A stretch of 64,000 nt of DNA from an uncultured Verrucomicrobiales bacterium (GTDB lineage Bacteria > Verrucomicrobiota > Verrucomicrobiia > Verrucomicrobiales > DEV007): contig CALAHF010000204.1 in assembly GCA_937891465.1 (NCBI GenBank), forward strand, positions 22,757-86,756. Reading direction: 5' to 3'. Positions 1-8,142 of this stretch are shown one piece after another. Positions within the stretch are counted from its first letter, which is position 1; each line of letters begins with the position of its first letter. The notes below the pieces were generated by a model, which was given only the letters and a program-made list of their open reading frames with translations, was not told the origin of the DNA and ran no database searches. The position numbers and the translations under genes were made by a program.

Positions 1-1056
1 TGCAACGGGATTGGCGTAACGGATGAAACGACGATGGAGGTCAGCCTTGATGCGATCACCCGGGTCAGCAGTGACATCATGCAGAAACTTTCTGCCCTGA
101 AGATCCGAGCTGCCAGTGCGAATGCGATCCATGCTCACCCGGCGGGAATTCGAAAAGGTGTCGATTTCGGCCACACCGGCGAGATGGAAAAAATTGATGG
201 GGAATCGATCATTGGATTTCTAGATCAAGACATTTTGCCGGTGATTTCTCCCGTGGGATATCATTCGGCGGCAGGAACGTTGCGGCTTAATTCCGATGCG
301 GTTGCGATGGAAACGGCGTCGATCATTGATGCCGATAAGATGATTTTTATGGTTCGGGAATCGCTCGATCCATTGTTCGAAAAGCTGGGTGGCCGGCAAA
401 TCACATCAGCGGGAGCCGAGACGTTTGTCTCGTCACAGACAGATCAGGCGGACTGGTCGATTTCGAAGATGGAGCATGCTTTTGAAGCGGCCAAACACGG
501 AATTCCCCGGACCCATTTAATCAGTATCGAGCACGAGGACGCTCTTCTCGCCGAGCTTTTCAGTAATGCTGGAGTTGGGGTGATGATTTCCGATGAATCT
601 TACCAGCGCTTCCGCGAAGCGACTCCGGGGGATATTGACGAGCTGATGTTTATTCTTCGGCGTGCAGTCGATTCCGATAAAATCCTGCGCCGGAGCCGCG
701 AGGAATTGCTCGCGATGCTGAGTGATTTCATTTTGTTGGAGATTGATGGCAACGTCGTAGGGTGCGTAGCTGTTCACAGGGGAAATGACAGCAGCGCCGC
801 TGAGATCGCCTGCATGTATGTGAAAAATTCGCACATAGGTCAGGGCTATGGTCATCTCCTGCTCGAGGAAGCTGTCCGGAAAGCGGCGGCACTCGGGGCA
901 ACTCAAATGTTCGCGATTTCGACTCAGGCAATTGGATTTTTTGAACTCTGCGGATTTTCCAGAAAAGAAGCACTTGCCGAAATGCCGGAAGCGCGTCGGG
1001 AGAAATGGGAAACCAACGGCCGGAATGCAGTGCTTCTGGTTAAGGCGCTGGATTAA
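1..1056 (+). CDS. argA: Amino-acid N-acetyltransferase (N-acetylglutamate synthase), 5' end outside window
   Basis: The reading frame is open from base 1, so the gene starts upstream of the window; about 351 residues are visible. They cover the later part of an amino-acid-kinase fold (IRAASANAIHAHPAG, then PVISPVGYHSAAGTLRLNSD) and a C-terminal GNAT domain from about residue 195 (FREATPGDIDEL, RRSREELLAML, and the acetyl-CoA loop GQGYGHLL). This kinase-plus-GNAT order is that of ArgA, which makes N-acetylglutamate from glutamate and acetyl-CoA, the first step of arginine synthesis, in the cytoplasm. E. coli ArgA is about 443 residues, so roughly 90-100 N-terminal residues are missing. Its stop overlaps the 3' end of the opposite-strand gene by 4 bp. 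Confidence 0.9.
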   Translation, partial: CNGIGVTDETTMEVSLDAITRVSSDIMQKLSALKIRAASANAIHAHPAGIRKGVDFGHTGEMEKIDGESIIGFLDQDILPVISPVGYHSAAGTLRLNSDAVAMETASIIDADKMIFMVRESLDPLFEKLGGRQITSAGAETFVSSQTDQADWSISKMEHAFEAAKHGIPRTHLISIEHEDALLAELFSNAGVGVMISDESYQRFREATPGDIDELMFILRRAVDSDKILRRSREELLAMLSDFILLEIDGNVVGCVAVHRGNDSSAAEIACMYVKNSHIGQGYGHLLLEEAVRKAAALGATQMFAISTQAIGFFELCGFSRKEALAEMPEARREKWETNGRNAVLLVKALD

Positions 1057-1867
1057 TTGGAGGCGGCGGCGAGTTTGGAGGCGGTGCCGGGGAATTTGCT
1101 GGAGCTAAACCGGGGGCGGGAGTCCGAAGTCGGAACAGGGGCTGGTTCCACGGCGGATTCTACCTTAGCGAGCGAGGGAAAGAGGGCGTTTGAGATTTGA
1201 AAAGGTTCTTTTTCGTCGTCCTCAGAAAAAGCAGGGAGGTCGGCTTCCTTTACAAACTCGGTCGTGCCGGACATGCGGGTGCTGCCGGATCCGCGATACG
1301 CCGACGCAACGTAGTACACCTTCGTACGATTCTCGTAGCCGAGCTGCAACGTCAACCAATCGATATTTGACTGAATCCGATCGCTCTGAGATTTCATGGC
1401 GACCGAAAATTCATCAGGGCGTTTGCTGATCACTTCTTCAATCAAATGCTGTGCCTCTCGCATCTTTTTGAAGGCTTCACCAAAATCCTTTACCTGAAGG
1501 CGCTCCATCTCGCCCTTCTCGATCATTTCGATTGCATCGAAGTACAGCATCGTAATTTCATGATCCGAAGCGGTCAGCTTTTCGTTCGTCTCGGCGATCA
1601 TTTCTTTCAGCTTTTCCATGCGGTAAGCAAGAATGTCCGGCTCGTATTCCAGATAATTTTCAACCACAGCAGCAAATTGTTTCAGCGATTCCGAATAGCT
1701 CGCAGCGGCCATTGTTCAAGAGCCGCGATATTTTTCCCCGTTTGCAGCCATGCGAACGCGCTCGACCACAGATCAGAGGCGTCATTTGTCTACTCCTGGG
1801 TAAGGTCGGCCCAAGCGGCATGCGAAAATAGCACCGCTGCCGCAAAGACTGTTTTCAAAAAATTCAT
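1053..1867 (-). pseudogene. Exported TPR-like protein, broken by a TAG and a frameshift
   Basis: An ATG at 1867 opens a clear signal peptide (MNFLKTVFAAAVLFSHAAWA), but after 25 codons it meets TAG at 1790-1792. The same frame then goes on (TNDASDLWSSAFAWLQTGKN) to about 1715. There one base appears to be missing, and the rest (YSESLKQFAAVVENYLEYE to the end at 1053) lies in another frame. Adding one A in the CAATGG near 1714 would join the two parts. The helical body looks like a tetratricopeptide or periplasmic coiled-coil protein, and the last 60 residues are Ser/Pro-rich. I do not recognise the family. The intact 219-codon part could be translated from its own ATG at 1712, but it would lack export. 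Pseudogene or sequence errors are both possible. Confidence 0.6.
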
Positions 1868-1932
1868 AAAGGAGACGTTGAAAAGATACGCCACCTGATT
1901 AGACGTCACAAATGCTTGTGGATAAGGCGATT

Positions 1933-2631
1933 TTATGCGGCCAACCGCGCCGAATAGATGGCTGAAATTCCACCCATCAGTGGCTCGAACGTCGGTTCGT
2001 GGGATTCCGCTGCGCCGAAGTTTTCTTCGATCAAATCCTGCATCGCCGCGCCTTTCGGGAAGCGTTCGATCGAGTCTCCCAGGTAAGCGTAGGCAGCGCG
2101 ATTTCCAGCGAGTACGCCCGCGATTTTTGGCAATACGTGGTGAAGATAAAAGCGATACGTGCTTCGAAACAACCCCTTCTCCGGCAACGAGAAATCGAGA
2201 ACGACGAGACGGCCACCGGGTTTCACGACGCGTTTGAATTCACGCAACGCAGCCGCCCAGTCCGCCATATTTCGCAGGCCAAAACCAATCGTCAACGCGT
2301 CGAACGAGTTGTCTTCAAACGGAAGGTCGAGCCCGTCCGCGACGATCAAATTTTCGAGCCCTCGCTTGCGGGCATTCTCCAACATCTCCGGGCAAAAGTC
2401 CGAGCCGATGATTTTTGCATTCGGGCAGGCTTTGCTGACTTCTGCCGCGAGATCACCGCTCCCCGTTGCCACATCGAGGATGTTTTTTGGATCATCCGCC
2501 GCGACGATTTCTGCAACCCGTTTTCGCCAAAAAATATCGATCCCCATGCTGAGGACATGATTCGTCAGCACATAGCGCTTCGCGATCGAAGCGAACGCAT
2601 TTTTCACAAAAACCGGATCTTGGTCGGACAT
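1933..2631 (-). CDS. ubiE: Demethylmenaquinone (2-polyprenyl-1,4-benzoquinol) C-methyltransferase
   Basis: This 232-residue protein is a full-length UbiE/MenG class I methyltransferase, which transfers a methyl group from S-adenosylmethionine to demethylmenaquinone in the last step of menaquinone synthesis. The SAM-binding motif I is LDVATGSGDLA (about residues 52-62). The family signatures YVLTNHVLSMGIDIFWRK near the N-terminus and LTIGFGLRNMAD (about 112-123) are both present, as is the late motif VVKPGGRLVVLDFS. It is cytoplasmic or membrane-peripheral. It stands alone, with a broken gene downstream on the same strand and about 560 bp without a gene upstream. In this phylum menaquinone is the likelier substrate than ubiquinone, by inference. 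Confidence 0.93.
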   Translation of the reverse strand: MSDQDPVFVKNAFASIAKRYVLTNHVLSMGIDIFWRKRVAEIVAADDPKNILDVATGSGDLAAEVSKACPNAKIIGSDFCPEMLENARKRGLENLIVADGLDLPFEDNSFDALTIGFGLRNMADWAAALREFKRVVKPGGRLVVLDFSLPEKGLFRSTYRFYLHHVLPKIAGVLAGNRAAYAYLGDSIERFPKGAAMQDLIEENFGAAESHEPTFEPLMGGISAIYSARLAA

Positions 2632-3191
2632 CGTAGAAGATTACGACGGGAAATCAGGATTTGCCGCAAAAATTCCGCAGGGAGGAATGATTTCCCGATT
2701 TCAGAAAGCCGCAGCAATTCCCGCCAATTCTGGAAAATTCGTTCCAATTCCCGTTCGAAATCGAGATGGATACGAGCGTGAAAAGTCGGCGATTCCGATG
2801 ATACGAAGCACGGTTATTTGCCCCTGTGTTTCACGAACGAGCAGTATCCGTTCGACGAGCCAACCCTGTTGGTTCGAAAATTCCCAATTTGACCGTGGAA
2901 AAGATAATTCTCGAGCGTGATACCAACGGATCAATAATGCTGGAAATTTCACTGAAGTCAGCGCGGGAGGAACTGACACGCTTGATGAATTGGTAATGTG
3001 AACTCCGGGAATCAAAGGCCCCGGGCCAGACCCAGGGCTAGTTGAAGGGGGGGGGAGTTTGGTCGGGAATACCTAAATTCCCTGACCCAACAGCTTTGAA
3101 AGTCCTATCGTTGCCTTTGAATTTTGTTTTGATAGTTAGGAGGCTTGATATCAAAAGCATCACTATCAACACAGTTATCCCGCTGAATTGA
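2632..3191. other. Intergenic stretch, 560 bp, one palindromic element
   Basis: No convincing gene lies here on either strand. It holds one 43-bp palindromic repeat (2834-2876) and, near 3043-3057, a G-run broken only by short A's. I see no terminator, tRNA or riboswitch. The short open frames lack family resemblance or ribosome sites. Confidence 0.6.
2834..2876. repeat. 43-bp palindromic element, copy A
   Basis: Imperfect palindrome of the window's dispersed family: left arm CGAACGAGCAGTAT, centre near CGTTCGACGAGC, right arm ACCCTGTTGGTTCG. It is the only full copy that is not close to a gene end, lying about 200 bp upstream of ubiE and 315 bp upstream of the next gene. Confidence 0.85.
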
Positions 3192-3848
3192 ATGTCGGAG
3201 GCAAACATAAACGAATCCGATGAAATCTCCGCGAAGCCTGTGCCTGTTTCGCGAGGCAATCCCCGTCGGATCAGAGTTTCCATTGTATTTATCGTTTTTG
3301 GGGCAGCCATCGGATTAGTCTCGCTTGCGCTGGTTTCGAACCAATTCGGCAACACTGATTCGATCGGCCTCTTTTTGTTCGGGGGCGCGGGGTGCATCTT
3401 CGTGACCGGGGTAGCTTATTTGTTTGTCCGCTTTCCCTATGCTGTTCTGGCGGGTATCGTTGCCGCCCCGCTTTTGGTTGGACTCCTGTTTGTCCTGTTT
3501 TGGATGGCGTTGTTTGCTTCAGCCTTTCAAAATCGGGACCACCAAGATTTTGCCGCCAATGGTGTTTCGAAGGTTCAGCCTGCTTTGCAGATGGAGAATC
3601 TATACGATGACTGTCGTCACTAGATCACTTATGGTCAGGATGGTCCGTTGTTTAATTCGGTCGCATATTTCGGTGACCGGTATGAACTAACAATGCAGGT
3701 TCAGATTGAAATCCGATCCAAAACGTCTGGATCAACGATAGGAGAACCGAGATGTCACCTCAATGAAATCAGTGCTGTTTCTGTTTCGCCATCAGGACAG
3801 GTCGGTGCTTCTTTTTCCCGAAGTCTCCAATTCGGCTCGTCTGAATAG
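3192..3848 (+). pseudogene. Small membrane protein interrupted by an in-frame TAG
   Basis: The ATG at 3192 opens a 143-codon frame with a basic N-terminus and three or four hydrophobic helices (SIVFIVFGAAIGLVSLAL, IGLFLFGGAGCIFVTGVAYL, VLAGIVAAPLLVGLLFVLF). It stops at TAG 3621-3623. The same frame then stays open for another 74 codons and reads as credible protein (ITYGQDGPLFNSVAYFGDRY, ELTMQVQIEI) to a TAG at 3846. A Tyr codon changed to TAG (CRH-stop-ITYG) would explain it. The whole product would be about 218 residues: membrane domain plus a soluble outer tail. Family and function are unknown to me. TAG is the normal stop of several intact genes here, so recoding is unlikely. Confidence 0.6.
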
Positions 3849-4028
3849 CAAACCGTGTATAAATCCAATGGCGACATCAGTAAAATAGGATTTTACATCA
3901 AGCCAACTGGTGTGCCTGGCTTTCGAAAATACGCTGACGCATCGCGACCCTCCAACTAAACGAGTTTCGCAGAAAATCTTCAAAAATCCGTTCCTGCTCA
4001 ATCCGAGAATCCGTGCTAATCTCCTAGC

Positions 4029-5693
4029 GTGAAATGGTTCGTAATTAGCTCGCTTTTCCTGACGACGGCAATCATCGCCCAACAACCGGTGGCGAAATTC
4101 CAGGCGCTGCCGTGTTTGGCTCCGTTGGCGAAGCAGGCGAGATCGGGATTGGAGCCGCTTTCGTTTCAAGAAGCGTTCTTTGATGGGCCTTATCGACGGG
4201 TGGCAGGTGATGATTTAAAAGCGCAGGGATTTGCGGCGTTGCATCGCTTTGATGATGGTGAGGCGCAGCGGATTTTTCGTGAAATGACGATTCGGGAGCC
4301 GGATTCTGCTGCGGGCTACTTTGGTTTGATGCTGGCAAATTTAAGCGATGAACGACGGGCGCGGACTTTTTTGGAACGCGCCAAATCGTTGGCGAAATCG
4401 TCAGAGGATCGAATGTGGACGGAGCTTTATGATGGGTTTCTGAATTCCTGGCCGGAGACTAAATCGACGTCGAATCAGCCACGATTTCGGAGATTGGCGG
4501 AGGAGTTGGAGTCGTTGGCGCTGGAGAAGGATGACGCGCATTTGCGCTTGTGGATGTTGCGAACGTTGATCCTCAATCAGCGCCGAGAGGGAATTCCAAT
4601 CGCAAGCCGAATGGGTGTGGATGCGCTTTTTTCGGGCAAGCATCTGGATTTGGTTTATCGGCTGCTGTTGTGGCAGGATAAGGCGGAAAAAAGTCCGATT
4701 GGTGGGGACTTGCCAAATTTAAAATCGTCGTCGGAGCTGCGAATTGCGGCAGATTTTTTCCGATTGCGGGGCGATTTTGAAAAGGCGCTCGATTTTCTGA
4801 AACAAGCGATCGAGGTCGATTTGAAATCGTCCCCCGTTATGTTGGATCAGGCTGGAAATCTGGCTTCGAACACGATGGCGGCGGCGCGGTTGTTGACGGA
4901 TTTGGGGAGGGAGTCTGAAGCGAAGGAGGTCTTGAATTGGTTGATTGATCAGCCTGAAACGCCGGCGATGAAGCGGAATGTTCGCGAGGATGCAAAAGCG
5001 CAGCTGGCCCGAATTTCGGAGTCAAAACCGTCGACTTTCTGGATTGGGCGAGGGAATTCGTTTGGCCCTGTGGCTGACAAAATATTGAAGGCAAAAACTC
5101 CGAAAGAGGCTCAGTTTCTAGTCACGAAACAGTTCCGGCAAATGTGGGCATCAGTTGATGATGATTTGGGAATTCACTCGCAACTGGAGCCAATCATTGG
5201 GAAACGTCCGACCTCGGTCGATTCAAAGATCAACTGGCCGAGAAGAAATTTGAATCAAAGCGAAGGATTCGCGTTGCCCAACGCAGATGGTTCGATCATC
5301 GATCTGGCGTCGTATCGCGGGAAGCCGGTGGTGGTGATTTTCTTTTTGGGAGGCGGCTGTTTGCACTGCGTTCAGCAACTGACGGCGTTTGCGCCGAAAG
5401 CGGAAGTTTTTCGCGAACAGGGCATCGAAATGATTGCGGTGAGCACCGATGGCATCGCAGATTTGAAATCTGGTTTTGAAAAGTCAGCCATCAAACTCGA
5501 TTTCCCGATTGTCTCGGGAGAAGGACTTTCGGTTTTCAAAAAATGGGGCGTTTACGACGAGTTCGAAGATCGTCCGCTCCACGGGACGTTTCTCCTAGAT
5601 GGTAAGGGCGGAGTGCAGTGGCTAGAAGTCGGGCACGAGCCGTTCATGGAAGCTGATTTTTTGTTAAGTGAAGCAAAGCTTCTTTTGAAATAG
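4029..5693 (+). CDS. Exported protein with helical/TPR region and C-terminal thioredoxin-like domain
   Basis: Starts at a GTG and opens with a signal peptide (MKWFVISSLFLTTAIIA), so the 554-residue product is probably periplasmic. Residues about 65-330 are helical and TPR-like (AALHRFDDGEAQRIFREM, AADFFRLRGDFEKALDFL). Residues about 405-554 are an AhpC/TSA or TlpA-type thioredoxin fold: FALPNADGSIIDLASYRGKP, then VVIFFLGGGCLHCVQQL with a CLHC motif (Cys444 and Cys447), then a glycine-rich C-terminal part. The CxxC spacing fits a disulfide reductase or oxidase rather than a peroxidase; its partner is not visible. It ends about 50 bp before the sigma factor gene, on the same strand, and may be read with it. 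Confidence 0.75.
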   Translation: MKWFVISSLFLTTAIIAQQPVAKFQALPCLAPLAKQARSGLEPLSFQEAFFDGPYRRVAGDDLKAQGFAALHRFDDGEAQRIFREMTIREPDSAAGYFGLMLANLSDERRARTFLERAKSLAKSSEDRMWTELYDGFLNSWPETKSTSNQPRFRRLAEELESLALEKDDAHLRLWMLRTLILNQRREGIPIASRMGVDALFSGKHLDLVYRLLLWQDKAEKSPIGGDLPNLKSSSELRIAADFFRLRGDFEKALDFLKQAIEVDLKSSPVMLDQAGNLASNTMAAARLLTDLGRESEAKEVLNWLIDQPETPAMKRNVREDAKAQLARISESKPSTFWIGRGNSFGPVADKILKAKTPKEAQFLVTKQFRQMWASVDDDLGIHSQLEPIIGKRPTSVDSKINWPRRNLNQSEGFALPNADGSIIDLASYRGKPVVVIFFLGGGCLHCVQQLTAFAPKAEVFREQGIEMIAVSTDGIADLKSGFEKSAIKLDFPIVSGEGLSVFKKWGVYDEFEDRPLHGTFLLDGKGGVQWLEVGHEPFMEADFLLSEAKLLLK

Positions 5694-5744
5694 AAAAATG
5701 GAATTTGATGTAGAGATTTGGTCGCTGCGTTCGATTGGGAGGTG

Positions 5745-6293
5745 ATGGCAATTGATCAAAAAGAAATTTTGAATCTGATCTTTCGGGAGCGGAACGAATT
5801 TCTTGCGTACATCAATTCGTTTTTGAACGATTTTTACTTGGCCGAAGATTGCTTTCAGGAAGTTGCGTTAGCGGCTTTGGCCAAGGGGATTGGATTTGAA
5901 GATTCGCCCCACGTTATTCGGTGGGCGCTTCGGGTGGCTCGGAATAAGGCAATCGATCTGGCTCGAAAAAGGGAGCGGCAGCCATCTCAGTTGCCGGAAG
6001 ATGTTTTTGATTTGCTTGAAGAGCAGTGGGCTGTGGCGATTTCCCGAAATTCGAGCGAGGTTTCTTCCGGTGTGACCCATCTCGTTGCGTGCGTTGAAGA
6101 CCTCGCGCCGCATTCACGGAAGCTTGTGGCGCTGCGTTATTTTGACGGATTGAAATCCTCTCGCGGCGCAGAGGTTGTCGAGATGAAAAAGGAATCTGTT
6201 TATCAGGCATTAACGCGGGCTCTTGCTGTTTTGAGGAAATGTGTTGCCCAAAAAAGGGCGGAAGGAACTCAGTCGACTTTACAAAATGGATAA
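5745..6293 (+). CDS. RNA polymerase sigma factor, ECF type
   Basis: About 182 residues. Region 2 is seen in FYLAEDCFQEVALAAL followed by WALRVARNKAIDLARKR (the conserved A-RNKAID-R segment). Region 4 is seen in LAPHSRKLVALRYFDGLKSS and VEMKKESVYQALTRALAVLR, a helix-turn-helix that would bind the -35 box. I chose the ATG at 5745, preceded by GGGAGG, over the upstream TTG in the same frame; the Shine-Dalgarno spacing is short, so the start is not certain. Its end overlaps the start of the FecR-like gene by 8 bp, which suggests translational coupling, and that protein is its likely membrane partner or anti-sigma factor. The probable regulon is the DUF1800/DUF1501 block that follows, by inference. 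Confidence 0.85.
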   Translation: MAIDQKEILNLIFRERNEFLAYINSFLNDFYLAEDCFQEVALAALAKGIGFEDSPHVIRWALRVARNKAIDLARKRERQPSQLPEDVFDLLEEQWAVAISRNSSEVSSGVTHLVACVEDLAPHSRKLVALRYFDGLKSSRGAEVVEMKKESVYQALTRALAVLRKCVAQKRAEGTQSTLQNG

Positions 6294-7947
6294 CTCTTTT
6301 GAACCAGATCTTGGATTTTCAATGCGACTGGCTCGCTATGAAAATCAAGAGTTGACTGAACCTGAACTCGAGGCGTTTGCCGAAGAGTTGCGATTGGATT
6401 CGTCGAAACGGGAGGCGTTTGTCCAGCATTTTCAAATGACGCAGGAATTGAGATCTGTCGGTGGAATTGCTGAGGCGGAACACGCCGTGAATAGTCGGAT
6501 CCAGCAATTCATTCCGCCGCCGGATGAGCCGAAGTTGGAGGTCTTCCGACCTGTTGGGCCAAGGAAAAGGAGACGTTCCCCTCGGCCGAAGCCGGTGGTT
6601 TTTGACGATAAATCCAATTGGCTTTGGAAAGTGGCGGCCGTTTTGATCATCGGGATTGTAGGGAATTGGGCCTTCATCCAACATCAATCGGGAGGCGAGA
6701 TAAATCAAACGTCCCCGGAAATTGCGAAGGAGGGTGGCAAATCAGAATTGAGTCCAAAGCATGTTATCTCCGGTCCGGTGACGCCGGTAAATGAAGAGCG
6801 CCTGTCGAACGAAAACGATTCGACTAATGGCGCTAACGGCTCCGATGAAAATAAAACATCACCAACTGTTGATTTGGTAAAACAGGATCAAGAGCAAGAA
6901 GTGAATCCCAATTCGAATTCTGTCATGGTGCCCGATCCGGAAGTTTCGACGGAGACACTTGGGTTTGTATGGAAAACAGAATTGAGAACGGATGAGTGGT
7001 ATCCTGAGCGAGAGATTAGAGCGGGTGACTATTCTATCGGAAAAGGTGAAGTCGAAGTGCGACTTCTGAATGGCGTTCGATTGTCGCTTGTCGGCCCAAC
7101 AGAGTTTTCGATTGAGAACACCGAGGGAATTCGTCTGAAGTCGGGGAAGATGTCAGCTGAAATCAATCCTGCGGTGGCGTCATTTAAGGTAGATACGGAT
7201 TCTGTCAAAGTGGTCGATCTAGGGACGCGTTTTGCGGTGACCGCAAATTCAAAAGGAGACGCCGCTGTCCACGTCTACGATGGTAAGGTTTCGGCCGCTG
7301 TTAACACTGCTTTGGAAAAAGCCGAGATGCTTGAAACGGGTGGCACGGTGAAGTTGGATACCCGAACGGATCAGCTTAAACCCATCGCGTTTGATCAGGA
7401 CTTTTTTGCCCCAAGGCCCGAACGGCTTGGAATCATAGAAGGGAATGGAGCTGGATCCAGGGTTCTTGATCGAGCTCCGAGAAGAATATCTGATGAGACG
7501 GCAGGAGACGTGGCGTTCATCATCTTTCAGGAAAGAAGTGAACTCAAGTTGGCGCGTGATTTGGAATTGGATGCATCCGGGCATGAGCTTGGTGAAGGAG
7601 CGGGATCGTCAATTACAACACCCAAAGAGTTGATTATTCCTGCTGGAACTAAAGTCTCAACCTTCTTGATATGCGGCAATGATGTGCCTCCATCGGCACA
7701 AACCTATCTTGCAGACAATTTCGTGCGTTTTGATGGACCTATATTGGGAGTTGTTTCAAAGGGTGAAAAACTTGAGGAAACAACTCGTCGGGGCGGATCA
7801 ACGCGGACTCGATATCCTGATAATATGAAAGCGAAAGGGATCGTCATCCCTAAACATCATGCTCAAGTTAGCGAAGATCTCCATCAAATTTCCCTAAGGC
7901 GCGGGTCTTTCGGGAAGTTTATCCGAGTCTATGTCGCGCGCGACTAA
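6286..7947 (+). CDS. FecR-like single-pass membrane regulator
   Basis: The ATG at 6286 overlaps the sigma gene. The protein has about 553 residues. A cytoplasmic N-terminal part (about 1-110; ENQELTEPELEAFAEELRLD) resembles the zinc-less anti-sigma helices seen in such proteins. A transmembrane helix follows (WLWKVAAVLIIGIVGNWAF, about 108-126), then an acidic Asn/Ser-rich spacer. The FecR domain spans about 240-340 (VEVRLLNGVRLSLVGPTEFS, VVDLGTRFAVTA, VHVYDGKVSAA). The C-terminal 150 residues form a further domain I do not recognise. FecR proteins sense outer signals and control ECF sigma factors; here that role is inferred from the domain and from coupling to the sigma gene. Confidence 0.82.
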   Translation: MDNSFEPDLGFSMRLARYENQELTEPELEAFAEELRLDSSKREAFVQHFQMTQELRSVGGIAEAEHAVNSRIQQFIPPPDEPKLEVFRPVGPRKRRRSPRPKPVVFDDKSNWLWKVAAVLIIGIVGNWAFIQHQSGGEINQTSPEIAKEGGKSELSPKHVISGPVTPVNEERLSNENDSTNGANGSDENKTSPTVDLVKQDQEQEVNPNSNSVMVPDPEVSTETLGFVWKTELRTDEWYPEREIRAGDYSIGKGEVEVRLLNGVRLSLVGPTEFSIENTEGIRLKSGKMSAEINPAVASFKVDTDSVKVVDLGTRFAVTANSKGDAAVHVYDGKVSAAVNTALEKAEMLETGGTVKLDTRTDQLKPIAFDQDFFAPRPERLGIIEGNGAGSRVLDRAPRRISDETAGDVAFIIFQERSELKLARDLELDASGHELGEGAGSSITTPKELIIPAGTKVSTFLICGNDVPPSAQTYLADNFVRFDGPILGVVSKGEKLEETTRRGGSTRTRYPDNMKAKGIVIPKHHAQVSEDLHQISLRRGSFGKFIRVYVARD

Positions 7948-8142
7948 GTGCGCAGGCTCAAGTGCCTGTGAATGCATGAACTACTCCACTTTTTACTTGG
8001 AAAAAACGTCGATTTACTTAAGAATTTTCAATCTTCGAAAAATAATCAAAATAGGTGTCGAGATTTTCACCTAAATTTCGATAGGATAGCAGAAGACCAA
8101 TTTGGCGACTAAATCGCCACCTCATTTTTAGAAAAGAATTCA

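Noticed and set aside
1790..3623. In-frame TAG codons (1790, 3621, 22494) as recoded or suppressed sense codons
   Set aside because: Intact genes end in TAG (for example 4029-5693 and 32410-32892), so TAG works as a stop here; three separate nonsense changes fit better.
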